NCBI GenBank assembly: GCA_030672315.1
Contig: DAOVGQ010000074.1
Coordinates: 1-7,594, forward strand
Source: Candidatus Aenigmatarchaeota archaeon
GTDB lineage: Archaea > Aenigmatarchaeota > Aenigmatarchaeia > QMZP01
Length of the DNA: 7,594 nucleotides
Direction: 5' to 3'
In this document: positions 1-5,903 of the stretch, piece by piece
Layout of the letters: every line of letters begins with the position of its first letter
Position numbering within the stretch: the first letter of the stretch is position 1
The notes under the pieces: generated by a model
Seen by the model: only the letters and a program-made list of their open reading frames with translations
Told to the model about the DNA's origin: nothing
Database searches by the model: none
Position numbers and translations under genes: made by a program

Positions 1-597
1 GCAAGGACGCTTCTCTTCAACAGATGGGACACCTCAGGTGTTGTTGTTAATGATAGGGGACTCAAAAACTACATAAACCTCGCTCCCATAGTCGTGCCCA
101 GGACAGGAGGCAAGTACGGCTCTGGCCGCTTCCAGAAAGACAGGATGTCCATAGTCGAGAGGTTCATGAACAGGCTCATGGTATCCGGCCACAGGGGCAA
201 GAAACACAAGCTCACCTCCGGCCGCCACGTCGGCAAGACACCCAAGCTCTACAACATCGTGAAGGAGGCCTTCACCATAATCGAGAAGAAAACCAACCAG
301 AACCCCCTGCAGGTCCTGGTCACCGCAATCGAAAACTCGGCCCTGCTCGAGGAGGTGGCCTCGTACAGGCTGGGTGGAATCATAGCCCGCAATGCTGTGA
401 TAACCTCCCCCCAGAGGAGGCTCGACCTTGCCCTGAGGTACCTCACCCAAGGAATCTACCGCTCATCCTTCAGGAGCAGGCAGAGCCTTTCCAGCGTGAT
501 AGCCAGTGAGCTTATAGCCGCCTCCAGCAACGACAACAAGAGCTTCGCTGTTTCCGAGCGCAACAGGATAGAGAGGGAGGCCGAGGGCGCCAGGTAA
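1..597 (+). CDS. rps7: Small ribosomal subunit protein uS7, 5'-truncated by window edge
   Basis: This is ribosomal protein uS7, which binds the 3' major domain of 16S rRNA, organises the head of the 30S subunit and lies at the mRNA exit channel. Frame 1 is open from the first base, and 198 residues are visible before the TAA stop. Archaeal uS7 is usually about 185-215 residues, so only a few N-terminal residues should be missing. The GTG at 94 is internal, because conserved uS7 sequence (for example YINLAPIVVPRTGG) continues upstream of it. Other family stretches are the basic KYGSGRF segment, SIVERFMNRLM, NPLQVLVTAIENSALLEE and the C-terminal GIIARNAVITSPQRRLDLAL. In many archaea rps7 is followed by the elongation factor genes. 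Here the next gene is rad50 on the opposite strand, only 15 nt away, so the usual downstream neighbours are absent. I see no clear terminator in the gap. Confidence 0.97.
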   Translation, partial: ARTLLFNRWDTSGVVVNDRGLKNYINLAPIVVPRTGGKYGSGRFQKDRMSIVERFMNRLMVSGHRGKKHKLTSGRHVGKTPKLYNIVKEAFTIIEKKTNQNPLQVLVTAIENSALLEEVASYRLGGIIARNAVITSPQRRLDLALRYLTQGIYRSSFRSRQSLSSVIASELIAASSNDNKSFAVSERNRIEREAEGAR

Positions 598-612
598 TCC
601 CTGATTCTCTGT

Positions 613-2628
613 TCAGACCTCCCCGAGCCCTGCTATCCTTGTCGGTTCATTCCTGTCCTTGTCCCTCTCCAGCCTGTAGAGGTTTCCGCCCACACCCTCT
701 GATACCCTGTCGTCATGGGTTATCAGAAAAACCTGCTCCACAAAGCTCCCTATCCTCTCCCTTAGGGCATCTGTCAGGTGCTCTATCGCATTATCATCCA
801 GGTTGTGCGTGGGCTCATCGAGTATGAGCCACCTTAAATTGGGTATGAACGCCATGGAAAAGGCCACCCTCAGGGCCAGGGCTGCTATGGACCTCTCGCC
901 CCCAGAGGCCAGGCCCTCGACATTGATCCAGCCCCCGTTCTCCCTCAGCTGGAGCACATAGTCCTTTTCAATAGCCAGCCTTATCCCTGTGAAGTCCCTG
1001 TAGGGATAGAGCTCTCTCCATATCAAGTTCATGGTGCTGTTCACGCTCTTTAGGAACTCCTGCCTGAGCTGGTCCTGGGTGAGCCTGACCGCATTCACGA
1101 ACCTCCCCATCCGCTCAACAAGCTCCTGGTCGAGCATGGTCTCCTGGCTGTACTTCACCATGAGCTCATCCCTTGACCTGAGCTCCCTGAGCATCTCCTG
1201 CCTGTCCTCTATCCGCTGCTCTGCGGCCTCGAGCCTTGTTCGCAGCTCCCCTTCCTCGCTTACTGCCTTCTTCAGCTCCTCCCTCAGGCCCCTTATGTCA
1301 ATGTCCTTGAGCCTTTCGGACAGGCCCTTCTCCTGCTTAACCATCTTCCCCCTCCTCTTTTCGTACTCCTCCCTCCTCTTCTCCAGGCCTGCCACAAACT
1401 CCACATCCTTCATAACCCCCCTGAGATTCTCAAGCTCCCTGCGCCTCTCCTCCAGTCCTGACTCCAGCTCTGAAAGAGTCTCCCCTAACTTCTCAATTTC
1501 CGCGGCCAGACCGGCCACCTCTTTCCTTAGCCTCTCCCCCCTCAGCCTCCGCGATTCCACAAGCTCCCTCTTCTTGGCAGGGGATATCTCGCTCTCGCAC
1601 AGGGGGCATCTGTCCTCGAGCCTCTGGAGGTCCTCCAGACCGTCCGTTATAATCTTTATCTCTGTGTTCAGAGAGGCTACCCTCTCCTTACCCTGCTCCA
1701 TGCTCCTCCTTGCAGCCTCGATTCCCTTCTCAAGCTCCTGGACTTCCTTCTCTGCTGATCCTGTCTTCTTGGCCAGGGATTCCCTGTCAGCCCCTTCCAC
1801 CCCTAATTTCTCCCTTATGCTCTCCTCTATCTGCCTGATACCGGCCTCCACCCCCTCAAGGCTTTTCCTGACATCATTGAGTTCGGCCTCATTCTCCTCG
1901 AAATCGGACACCCTCTCCTCAATATCAGCAACCTCCTCCCTTGCCTTTTGGGCCTTCTTCTCCAGCCTCCCTGTGTCATCCTGGAGGCCCTCGAGTTCCT
2001 TCCTTATCCTGGAAATCCTTTCAGGCAGCTTCTCCTTCCTGAGCTCTGCCAGCATTCTGAGCTTCTCCTCCCTTCCCTGCCTTATCCTGTTCGCCAGGGA
2101 TACTGCCCCCTCTCTAGCACGTTCGAACCTGTCCAGCCTGAGCATCCTGTCTATGTGCTCCATCCTCTGGCCACGGGGAATCCTGAGGAAGTAGTCTATG
2201 GCATTCTGCTCTGAATAGACAGCCTTGGAAAAGAGCTCGTAGTCCATGTCCAGAATCCTTGAGACCTCCCCGGTCACGCCCTGGGCAGTGGCCTCCAGGA
2301 GCCTCCCATCTTTCCTGAGCTCGGCCTTCACAGTTCCCTTACCCCTCTGGATGGCCCTCATAACCGAATAGGCCTTTCCTCCCAGGGAGAACTCCAAGAA
2401 TACCTCAGCCCCGTCCATTGCTTGGGGCCTCTTCATTATCAAATCATCCAAGCCAACCCTCCTGGCCTGGAGCGCAGGGAATGTCCCGAACAGGCCAAAT
2501 GACATGGCCTGCATGATGCTTGTCTTTCCTGAACCCATTATCCCTATTATCGCATTAACCCCTTTGGAGAACTCGAACTCTGACTCAAGGTGGGACTTCC
2601 AGTTCCTGAGCCTAACCCTTGTTATCAC
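613..2628 (-). CDS. rad50: Rad50-type double-strand-break repair ATPase, short-armed
   Basis: This is a Rad50/SMC-family ATPase. With Mre11 it tethers and processes DNA double-strand breaks; no mre11 lies in the window. I place the start at the GTG (2626-2628), giving 671 residues. It has GGGGG five bases upstream and begins MITRVRLRNWKSH, like other Rad50 proteins. The frame also opens at a TTG at 2638-2640, which has no ribosome binding site and directly follows a stop. Numbered from the GTG, the order is: Walker A GIMGSGKT (about 29-36); a Q-loop region YSEQNAIDYF; the first coiled-coil arm; zinc hook CPLC (Cys341 and Cys344); the second arm; signature ASGGERS (about 575); Walker B LILDEPT with D-loop NLDD (about 600-610); and H-loop ITHDD (about 637). 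Pyrococcus Rad50 is about 880 residues, so the arms are short here, near 170 residues each. The Walker A Asn of the usual GxNGSGKS is Met. SbcC is an alternative name, but the size and hook favour Rad50. Confidence 0.93.
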   Translation of the reverse strand: MITRVRLRNWKSHLESEFEFSKGVNAIIGIMGSGKTSIMQAMSFGLFGTFPALQARRVGLDDLIMKRPQAMDGAEVFLEFSLGGKAYSVMRAIQRGKGTVKAELRKDGRLLEATAQGVTGEVSRILDMDYELFSKAVYSEQNAIDYFLRIPRGQRMEHIDRMLRLDRFERAREGAVSLANRIRQGREEKLRMLAELRKEKLPERISRIRKELEGLQDDTGRLEKKAQKAREEVADIEERVSDFEENEAELNDVRKSLEGVEAGIRQIEESIREKLGVEGADRESLAKKTGSAEKEVQELEKGIEAARRSMEQGKERVASLNTEIKIITDGLEDLQRLEDRCPLCESEISPAKKRELVESRRLRGERLRKEVAGLAAEIEKLGETLSELESGLEERRRELENLRGVMKDVEFVAGLEKRREEYEKRRGKMVKQEKGLSERLKDIDIRGLREELKKAVSEEGELRTRLEAAEQRIEDRQEMLRELRSRDELMVKYSQETMLDQELVERMGRFVNAVRLTQDQLRQEFLKSVNSTMNLIWRELYPYRDFTGIRLAIEKDYVLQLRENGGWINVEGLASGGERSIAALALRVAFSMAFIPNLRWLILDEPTHNLDDNAIEHLTDALRERIGSFVEQVFLITHDDRVSEGVGGNLYRLERDKDRNEPTRIAGLGEV

Positions 2629-2633
2629 GAAAA

Positions 2634-2638
2634 CCCCC
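2634..2638 (-). promoter_or_regulatory. Ribosome binding site deciding the rad50 start
   Basis: Read on the minus strand, GGGGG lies five bases (TTTTC) before the GTG at 2626-2628. It can pair with the pyrimidine-rich 3' end of archaeal 16S rRNA, with one G-U pair. The upstream TTG overlaps the start of this motif and has no purine-rich site of its own, so the GTG is the better start. Confidence 0.55.
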
Positions 2639-2659
2639 AATCAACTATTGGAGGAAAAA

Positions 2660-2667
2660 CTTTTAAG
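2660..2667 (-). promoter_or_regulatory. Candidate TATA box for rad50
   Basis: On the minus strand this reads CTTAAAAG. Its centre is about 35 bases before the GTG start. With the usual archaeal spacing of about 25 bases from TATA centre to transcription start, the transcript would begin near 2638, leaving a leader of about 10 bases that carries the GGGGG site. The octamer's complement (CTTTTAAG) is also TATA-like, so the orientation is not certain. Confidence 0.45.
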
Positions 2668-2673
2668 GGAAGA

Positions 2674-2680
2674 CTTAAAT
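2674..2680 (+). promoter_or_regulatory. Candidate TATA box for the glycosyltransferase gene
   Basis: CTTAAAT lies about 57 bases before the ATG at 2734. It predicts a start near 2702 and a leader of about 30 bases. It is seven bases from the rad50 TATA candidate on the other strand, so the two divergent genes would share a compact promoter region. GGTG at 2725-2728, five bases before the ATG, is the only ribosome binding site visible for this gene. Confidence 0.4.
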
Positions 2681-2733
2681 TGCTTTCCTTGAAATAGTAA
2701 AAAAGAATCCACGATTGTAAAATTGGTGCTAAT

Positions 2734-4035
2734 ATGGGAGAATTCGACCAGACAGAACTCATAACCACGCTCAGGAAATCTAAGAAGCCGATTAAAGAGC
2801 TTGAAGACGAGCTCTATGAATATTCCAGAGATAAAAAGCTCGCATTGCTCCTTCCTGCCCTGTATTCTGAATTCGAGGGTCCTGCCCTTCCCCACATAAT
2901 CAATGAATTGAAAGAGGTCCCGTACATAAACGAGATTGTGATGCCTCTGGGAGGGAAAGCATATGAGTCCCAGTTCAGACAAGCCAAGGATGCAATGTCA
3001 GTCTTGAAGAGCAAGAAAAGGGACGTAAATGTTATTTGGATTGAAAGCCCAAGAATCCTGAAGATTGCAGAAAAAATTGAAGATGAGGTTGGGCCCACAG
3101 GAGAACATAAGAAGGGATATGGGGCCTGGGTATCAGAGGGAGCAATAATAGGAAGGGAGAAATCCAATATCATCGCACTTCATGATTGCGATATAGTCAA
3201 CTACGACAGGTCTTTGCTGGCTAATCTTGTTCACCCTGCAATGCACCCTGACATGAACTATGCCTTTGTAAAGGGGTTTTATGCCAGAATAGGAGAAGTG
3301 TCTTCTGAAGATAAGGCCACAACAGAGGAAAGGTTTTATGGAAGGGTAACAAGGCTTTTTGGAAAACCTATCATGACCACACTCAAAAATGTTGCAAGAG
3401 AATATTCTCCAGTTGGTGATAAAGTCTATGAATTTCTTAAATTCGCTAATGAGTTCAAATTCATTTTTGCAGGCGAATTCGTGATAGAAACAGAGGATGC
3501 AAAAAAACAGAGGATAACCGATAACTACGGTCTTGAGACTGTTCAGCTTTGGGAGGCTTTTCATAAAATAAGTATGAAAAAAATATGCCAAAAAGAGATT
3601 GCTGATACTTATGAACACAGACATCAGGAACTTAAATCAGATGATTCAAGCCAGGTATCAGGGCTTCAGAAGATGGCTCAAGAGATTTCACTCAACCTTT
3701 ACGATAGATTGATTGAAGGTGGCATGGAACTCAACGTAAGCCGACTGAATGTAATAGAAAAGTTGTATTATAACCTTGGTAAGCAATTTATAAACAAATA
3801 CAGGGATGATGCAATGTCAAGAGGTATCCCCTACAACAGTGCAGAGGAAGAGAAGACCTTGGAATTGTTTTACAACACATTAAGGGGAGTGAAAGGAATG
3901 ATATTTAATGAAAGGGGTGAATATACACCTCCGGACAACCTTATAATCATGCCTAACTGGGATAGGATTCACGCTGCAATACCAACTGTTTACAAAGAAC
4001 TCATTAGTGCTATACGTCAAGATAATAAAATCTAG
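2734..4035 (+). CDS. GT-A glycosyltransferase, glucosyl-3-phosphoglycerate synthase-like (probably acquired)
   Basis: This 433-residue protein has no signal peptide or membrane segment and resembles GT81-type glucosyl-3-phosphoglycerate synthases. Those transfer glucose from an NDP-sugar to 3-phosphoglycerate, a step toward the compatible solute glucosylglycerate. What is visible: a GT-A nucleotide-binding start LALLLPALYSEFEGPALPHI (about 36-55), HKKGYGAW (125-132), the metal-binding DxD in HDCDIVNYD (D151 and D153), AGEF (246-249), NYGLE (264-268) and a His-rich YEHRHQ (293-298) suited to metal coordination. From memory, the closest family shape is that of cyanobacterial and other bacterial homologues of about 400 residues. 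The exact acceptor is inference, because no phosphatase partner lies nearby. The gene is AT-richer than its neighbours: single 60-base lines counted by hand give about 38-40% G+C, against about 52-53% in rad50 and the RPA-like gene. It opposes both flanking genes, and its TAG overlaps the stop of the RPA-like gene. ATG with weak GGTG upstream is the chosen start. Confidence 0.75.
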   Translation: MGEFDQTELITTLRKSKKPIKELEDELYEYSRDKKLALLLPALYSEFEGPALPHIINELKEVPYINEIVMPLGGKAYESQFRQAKDAMSVLKSKKRDVNVIWIESPRILKIAEKIEDEVGPTGEHKKGYGAWVSEGAIIGREKSNIIALHDCDIVNYDRSLLANLVHPAMHPDMNYAFVKGFYARIGEVSSEDKATTEERFYGRVTRLFGKPIMTTLKNVAREYSPVGDKVYEFLKFANEFKFIFAGEFVIETEDAKKQRITDNYGLETVQLWEAFHKISMKKICQKEIADTYEHRHQELKSDDSSQVSGLQKMAQEISLNLYDRLIEGGMELNVSRLNVIEKLYYNLGKQFINKYRDDAMSRGIPYNSAEEEKTLELFYNTLRGVKGMIFNERGEYTPPDNLIIMPNWDRIHAAIPTVYKELISAIRQDNKI

Positions 4036-4697
4036 ATCTTCTTGACCTTCCCCGGTGTGGGCTCATAACATATACCCTCTGCAAGAATCTCATTCAGGAC
4101 GCTCTCTATCCTTGTTTCAGGGGCCTTGACTTTTTCCAGAATCACCCTGTACTCCACACCCTCTGCCTCTGAATCTATGACAGCCAGGATTTCCTTTCTC
4201 AGCTCTGTATCGTCTTCCTTCCCCTCCTTTTCACCTTCCTTGCCTTCCCCACCAGATGCCTCCTCTTGAGAGGCCTCTGGAGGCCTTGCCTTGAGCTCCC
4301 TGGCCTTCCTGATGAGCTCGAGCCTCCTCAGTATCTCCATGTTCGGGTCCTGCACCCTTGTTATGATCTCTGGGATTATGTAGATCTCCCCGTTGTACTC
4401 CCTGACCTTTCCAACAAGGTCGACAAGGTCCCCCACCCTGGATTCATCCACAGGCTTGACTGTCTTGAAGGTCTTGGCCCTTATGGTGTCTGTCCCGTCG
4501 TCCAGGGTGATGCTCCCGAAGTTCCCGTCCTCTGACAGAAACCTGGCGGCCACTGTCCCGAGCACCCTGGCCCTTGAAACCTTCTCCCCGGAATCAGTCA
4601 CAACAAAACTGGGCTCCATGCCCTCTCTCTTGACCCACCTTCCGTTCATGAGCTCAGAAATCCTGACCTTCTTGGCAGTCATCCTCTCTATGGGCAT
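4032..4697 (-). CDS. RPA32-like single-stranded DNA-binding protein (OB fold plus winged helix)
   Basis: This 221-residue protein is built like a small RPA subunit, which protects single-stranded DNA in replication and repair. The N-terminal half carries a single OB fold (about 38-125), seen in RARVLGTVAARFLSEDGNF, the SITLDDGTDTIRAKTF strand pair and VGDLVDLVGKVREYNGEIYI. A charged K/E/G-rich linker follows (about 137-165). The C-terminal segment, from about residue 167, reads as a winged helix (RKEILAVIDSEAEGVEYRVI and onward), the protein-interaction module of RPA32. No zinc finger is present. I chose the ATG at 4695-4697. It has no ribosome binding site but lies about 27 bases downstream of a TATA box, as expected for a leaderless transcript. 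A second ATG six codons in has GAGAGG immediately before it, which is too close to serve. The gene lies on the same strand as rad50 and would be its upstream neighbour but for the glycosyltransferase gene. Confidence 0.82.
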   Translation of the reverse strand: MPIERMTAKKVRISELMNGRWVKREGMEPSFVVTDSGEKVSRARVLGTVAARFLSEDGNFGSITLDDGTDTIRAKTFKTVKPVDESRVGDLVDLVGKVREYNGEIYIIPEIITRVQDPNMEILRRLELIRKARELKARPPEASQEEASGGEGKEGEKEGKEDDTELRKEILAVIDSEAEGVEYRVILEKVKAPETRIESVLNEILAEGICYEPTPGKVKKI

Positions 4698-4717
4698 GGG
4701 ATAGATTTGTAACCAAG

Positions 4718-4726
4718 TTTTAAATA
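4718..4726 (-). promoter_or_regulatory. TATA box of the RPA-like gene, placed for leaderless transcription
   Basis: On the minus strand this reads TATTTAAAA. Its centre is about 25 bases upstream of the ATG at 4697, so transcription should begin at or within a few bases of the start codon. The stretch between shows no Shine-Dalgarno motif, which agrees with a leaderless mRNA. Confidence 0.6.
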
Positions 4727-4763
4727 GAGTTTCCCAGGCAATCGCCGACCCCGGGGTGTTAAG

Positions 4764-4771
4764 CTTAAATA
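4764..4771 (+). promoter_or_regulatory. Candidate TATA box for the small cysteine-rich gene
   Basis: CTTAAATA predicts a start near 4793 and a leader of about 57 bases before the ATG at 4851. It faces away from the RPA-like promoter. The stretch from 4727 to 4850 holds nothing else I recognise except a CCCCGGGG palindrome at 4749-4756. Confidence 0.4.
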
Positions 4772-4850
4772 CAACCTTAAAGAACTATACTATCAAGGCC
4801 AAAAAATCAAAATAAGTTAAAACGGCCCTAAGGCACGGTGTACACACTGA

Positions 4851-4991
4851 ATGACATGTGATGACTGCGGGAAAGCGGTTGTTTGTCGGACGTGCGAGAT
4901 GCACAATCCAAAGGGAGCCAAGATTTGCAAGGACTGCTGCATAACCAAAATGAAGGGACATGCATGCAGATGGTTCGAGCTGTGCTGGTGA
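4851..4991 (+). CDS. 46-residue cysteine-rich zinc-ribbon-like protein
   Basis: A short frame encodes 46 residues, nine of them cysteine: C3, C6, C12, C15, C26, C29, C30, C39 and C45, plus H18 and H37. The CxxC-x5-CxxC start, followed by CEMHNPKGAKICKDCC, closely recalls the zinc-ribbon pattern C..CG..NP.GAKFC..CG found in many archaeal small proteins. I infer binding of one or two zinc ions. The protein ends RWFELCW. An in-frame TGA immediately precedes the ATG, so the start cannot lie further upstream. GGTG at 4837-4840 is a possible ribosome binding site, though spaced ten bases away. A TATA candidate upstream and a terminator-like hairpin at the stop make this a complete single-gene unit between the RPA-like gene and eS6. 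The function is unknown. A nucleic-acid or protein adaptor role is typical for such ribbons but is not shown here. Chance is unlikely given the cysteine spacing, though translation is unproven. Confidence 0.72.
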   Translation: MTCDDCGKAVVCRTCEMHNPKGAKICKDCCITKMKGHACRWFELCW

Positions 4992-5006
4992 ACCAGCACC
5001 TTTTTT
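4982..5006 (+). terminator. Intrinsic-type terminator overlapping the stop of the cysteine-rich gene
   Basis: GTGCTGG (4982-4988) pairs perfectly with CCAGCAC (4993-4999) around the tetraloop TGAA. One C follows, then six T residues (5001-5006). The TGA stop codon at 4989-4991 forms most of the loop. The T-run is downstream only in the + direction, so it serves the small gene, which runs into convergent eS6. Archaeal termination mainly needs the U-tract, so the hairpin is an addition. Confidence 0.7.
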
Positions 5007-5075
5007 GCGCCTGCAAATCCAGCCTGACCTGACTATACCGTTCTACACTGTTCACACTTACAGGCCAGACAGCAT

Positions 5076-5741
5076 TCACTTCTTCCCTTTCTTTTCAGGC
5101 TCCTCTTTTGGCTCTTCAGAGGGCTTCCCTTCTTTTACCTCTTCCTTCTTTTTCTCAGGTTTTTCCTCAGAAGCGGCCTTGGTTTTCTCCTCGGGCTTGC
5201 CCTCTTCCTTGGCAGCCTCGGCCTTTCCTTGCTTTGTCTGCTCCTCGAGAATCTGCTCGCTCCTGCTCTTCTCAGGGGCCTTTTTATCTAACATGGATTC
5301 GACCTCCTTCTGGAGCTTTTCCTTTTTCTCTTCCTCTGCAGGCTTCTCCTTCTTTTCCTTTTTCGTTTCTCCGAGGAGCTGTTCCAAGGGCTTGCTGCCG
5401 TAGGTGACGACCTTCACGTTAATCTGGGATATCGCATCAGAGATGGTGTTGCCCCTTACGGACTTCCTCTTTCTCTGCCCCCTTGTTTCTGGATGGAATC
5501 CAGGGCCGATGCTCAGCAAAAGCCTCTTCCTTGCAATTCCCTCAACATCCCTCCTCATGGGGAATCCCTGGGCATCAGAGCCCCCTGTTATCTGGAGCTC
5601 GTATCCCGAGAGGCCCATGGGGTCTCCCTTAACCTTGTCACCTACACTCTTTCCCATGAAGCCTGATACCTTCTGCTCTATCTCCTTCTGAAAGGCCTTC
5701 CTGCTCTTTGGGTCAGAGACCACTACCTTGAAGTTTGCCAT
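5076..5741 (-). CDS. rps6e: Small ribosomal subunit protein eS6 with long K/E-rich tail
   Basis: This is eS6, a small-subunit ribosomal protein shared by archaea and eukaryotes. The first roughly 130 residues are the conserved body: MANFKVVVSDPKSRKAFQKE at the N terminus, GDKVKGDPMGLSGYELQITG, the family segment GGSDAQGFPMRRDV, and basic RKRKSVRGNTISDAISQINV. Residues from about 131 to 221 are an extension rich in Lys and Glu with some Pro, Ser and Ala, probably disordered or helical. Most archaeal eS6 proteins end near residue 125-135, so this tail is notable; eukaryotic eS6 also has a C-terminal extension, but of a different, phosphorylated kind. The chosen ATG (5739-5741) has GGGGGTG six bases upstream. 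The frame is open 17 codons further, but those residues do not look like eS6 and lie in the predicted leader. The gene is transcribed from its own promoter, downstream of and co-directional with the site-2 protease gene. Confidence 0.95.
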   Translation of the reverse strand: MANFKVVVSDPKSRKAFQKEIEQKVSGFMGKSVGDKVKGDPMGLSGYELQITGGSDAQGFPMRRDVEGIARKRLLLSIGPGFHPETRGQRKRKSVRGNTISDAISQINVKVVTYGSKPLEQLLGETKKEKKEKPAEEEKKEKLQKEVESMLDKKAPEKSRSEQILEEQTKQGKAEAAKEEGKPEEKTKAASEEKPEKKKEEVKEGKPSEEPKEEPEKKGKK

Positions 5742-5790
5742 AAAACACACCCCCAGTTCTTTAGACAGACGGCCATGGCGGGGCCGCCCC

Positions 5791-5843
5791 AACCCTTACT
5801 ATCAGGTGGCTCCGCCACCTGCAAGGGCCTTTGTGGCCGGGTT
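5791..5843 (-). promoter_or_regulatory. Structured eS6 leader: predicted three-way junction
   Basis: In the eS6 leader, read on the minus strand, three helices nest. AACCC (5839-5843) pairs with GGGTT (5791-5795) to close the element. GGCC pairs with GGCC (5835-5838 with 5826-5829) around a five-base loop. AGGTGGC pairs with GCCACCT (5814-5820 with 5804-5810) around a three-base loop. The TATA box at 5868-5875 predicts a transcript start near 5845, so the RNA would begin with this element. A GC-rich stretch (5775-5790) follows before the ribosome binding site. A cis-regulatory role, such as feedback by a ribosomal protein, is inference. Confidence 0.45.
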
Positions 5844-5867
5844 CTGATAACATAATGTTACAAGGGG

Positions 5868-5875
5868 TTTATAAG
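5868..5875 (-). promoter_or_regulatory. TATA box of the eS6 gene
   Basis: On the minus strand this reads CTTATAAA, a good archaeal TATA box. It lies about 130 bases before the eS6 ATG and predicts a start near 5845, hence a leader of about 100 bases. It falls in the 162-base gap after the site-2 protease stop, so eS6 need not depend on read-through from that gene. Confidence 0.6.
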
Positions 5876-5903
5876 CCTTTCCTAAACCCGGCCTCATCCA
5901 GGG

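Noticed and set aside
34..450. 138-residue minus-strand frame across rps7
   Set aside because: The + strand carries unmistakable uS7 sequence; the opposite frame has no recognisable domain.
1031..2194. Long open frame (387 residues) on the + strand opposite rad50
   Set aside because: It is the complement of the Rad50 coiled-coil arms; the Ser/Leu-rich low-complexity product mirrors Glu/Lys/Leu codons, and all Rad50 motifs lie on the minus strand.
2629..2733. Possible insertion-sequence or attachment-site ends at the left flank of the glycosyltransferase gene
   Set aside because: I found no direct or inverted repeat shared with the right flank near 4035, so the transfer claim rests on composition and family alone.
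3133..3624. 163-residue minus-strand frame inside the glycosyltransferase gene
   Set aside because: The + frame spans the whole region with GT-A motifs; the minus frame is a shadow with no ribosome binding site.
4749..4756. CCCCGGGG palindrome
   Set aside because: It is short, single, and not placed at a consistent promoter or terminator distance; chance is a sufficient explanation.
4972..4988. GGTTCGAGC resembling a tRNA T-loop
   Set aside because: The flanking bases do not form a T-stem and no acceptor, D or anticodon arms can be drawn; the bases encode WFEL of the small cysteine-rich protein.
5742..5792. 17-codon upstream extension of eS6
   Set aside because: These residues do not resemble eS6, the ribosome binding site sits inside the stretch, and the ATG at 5739-5741 starts the conserved MANFKV sequence.
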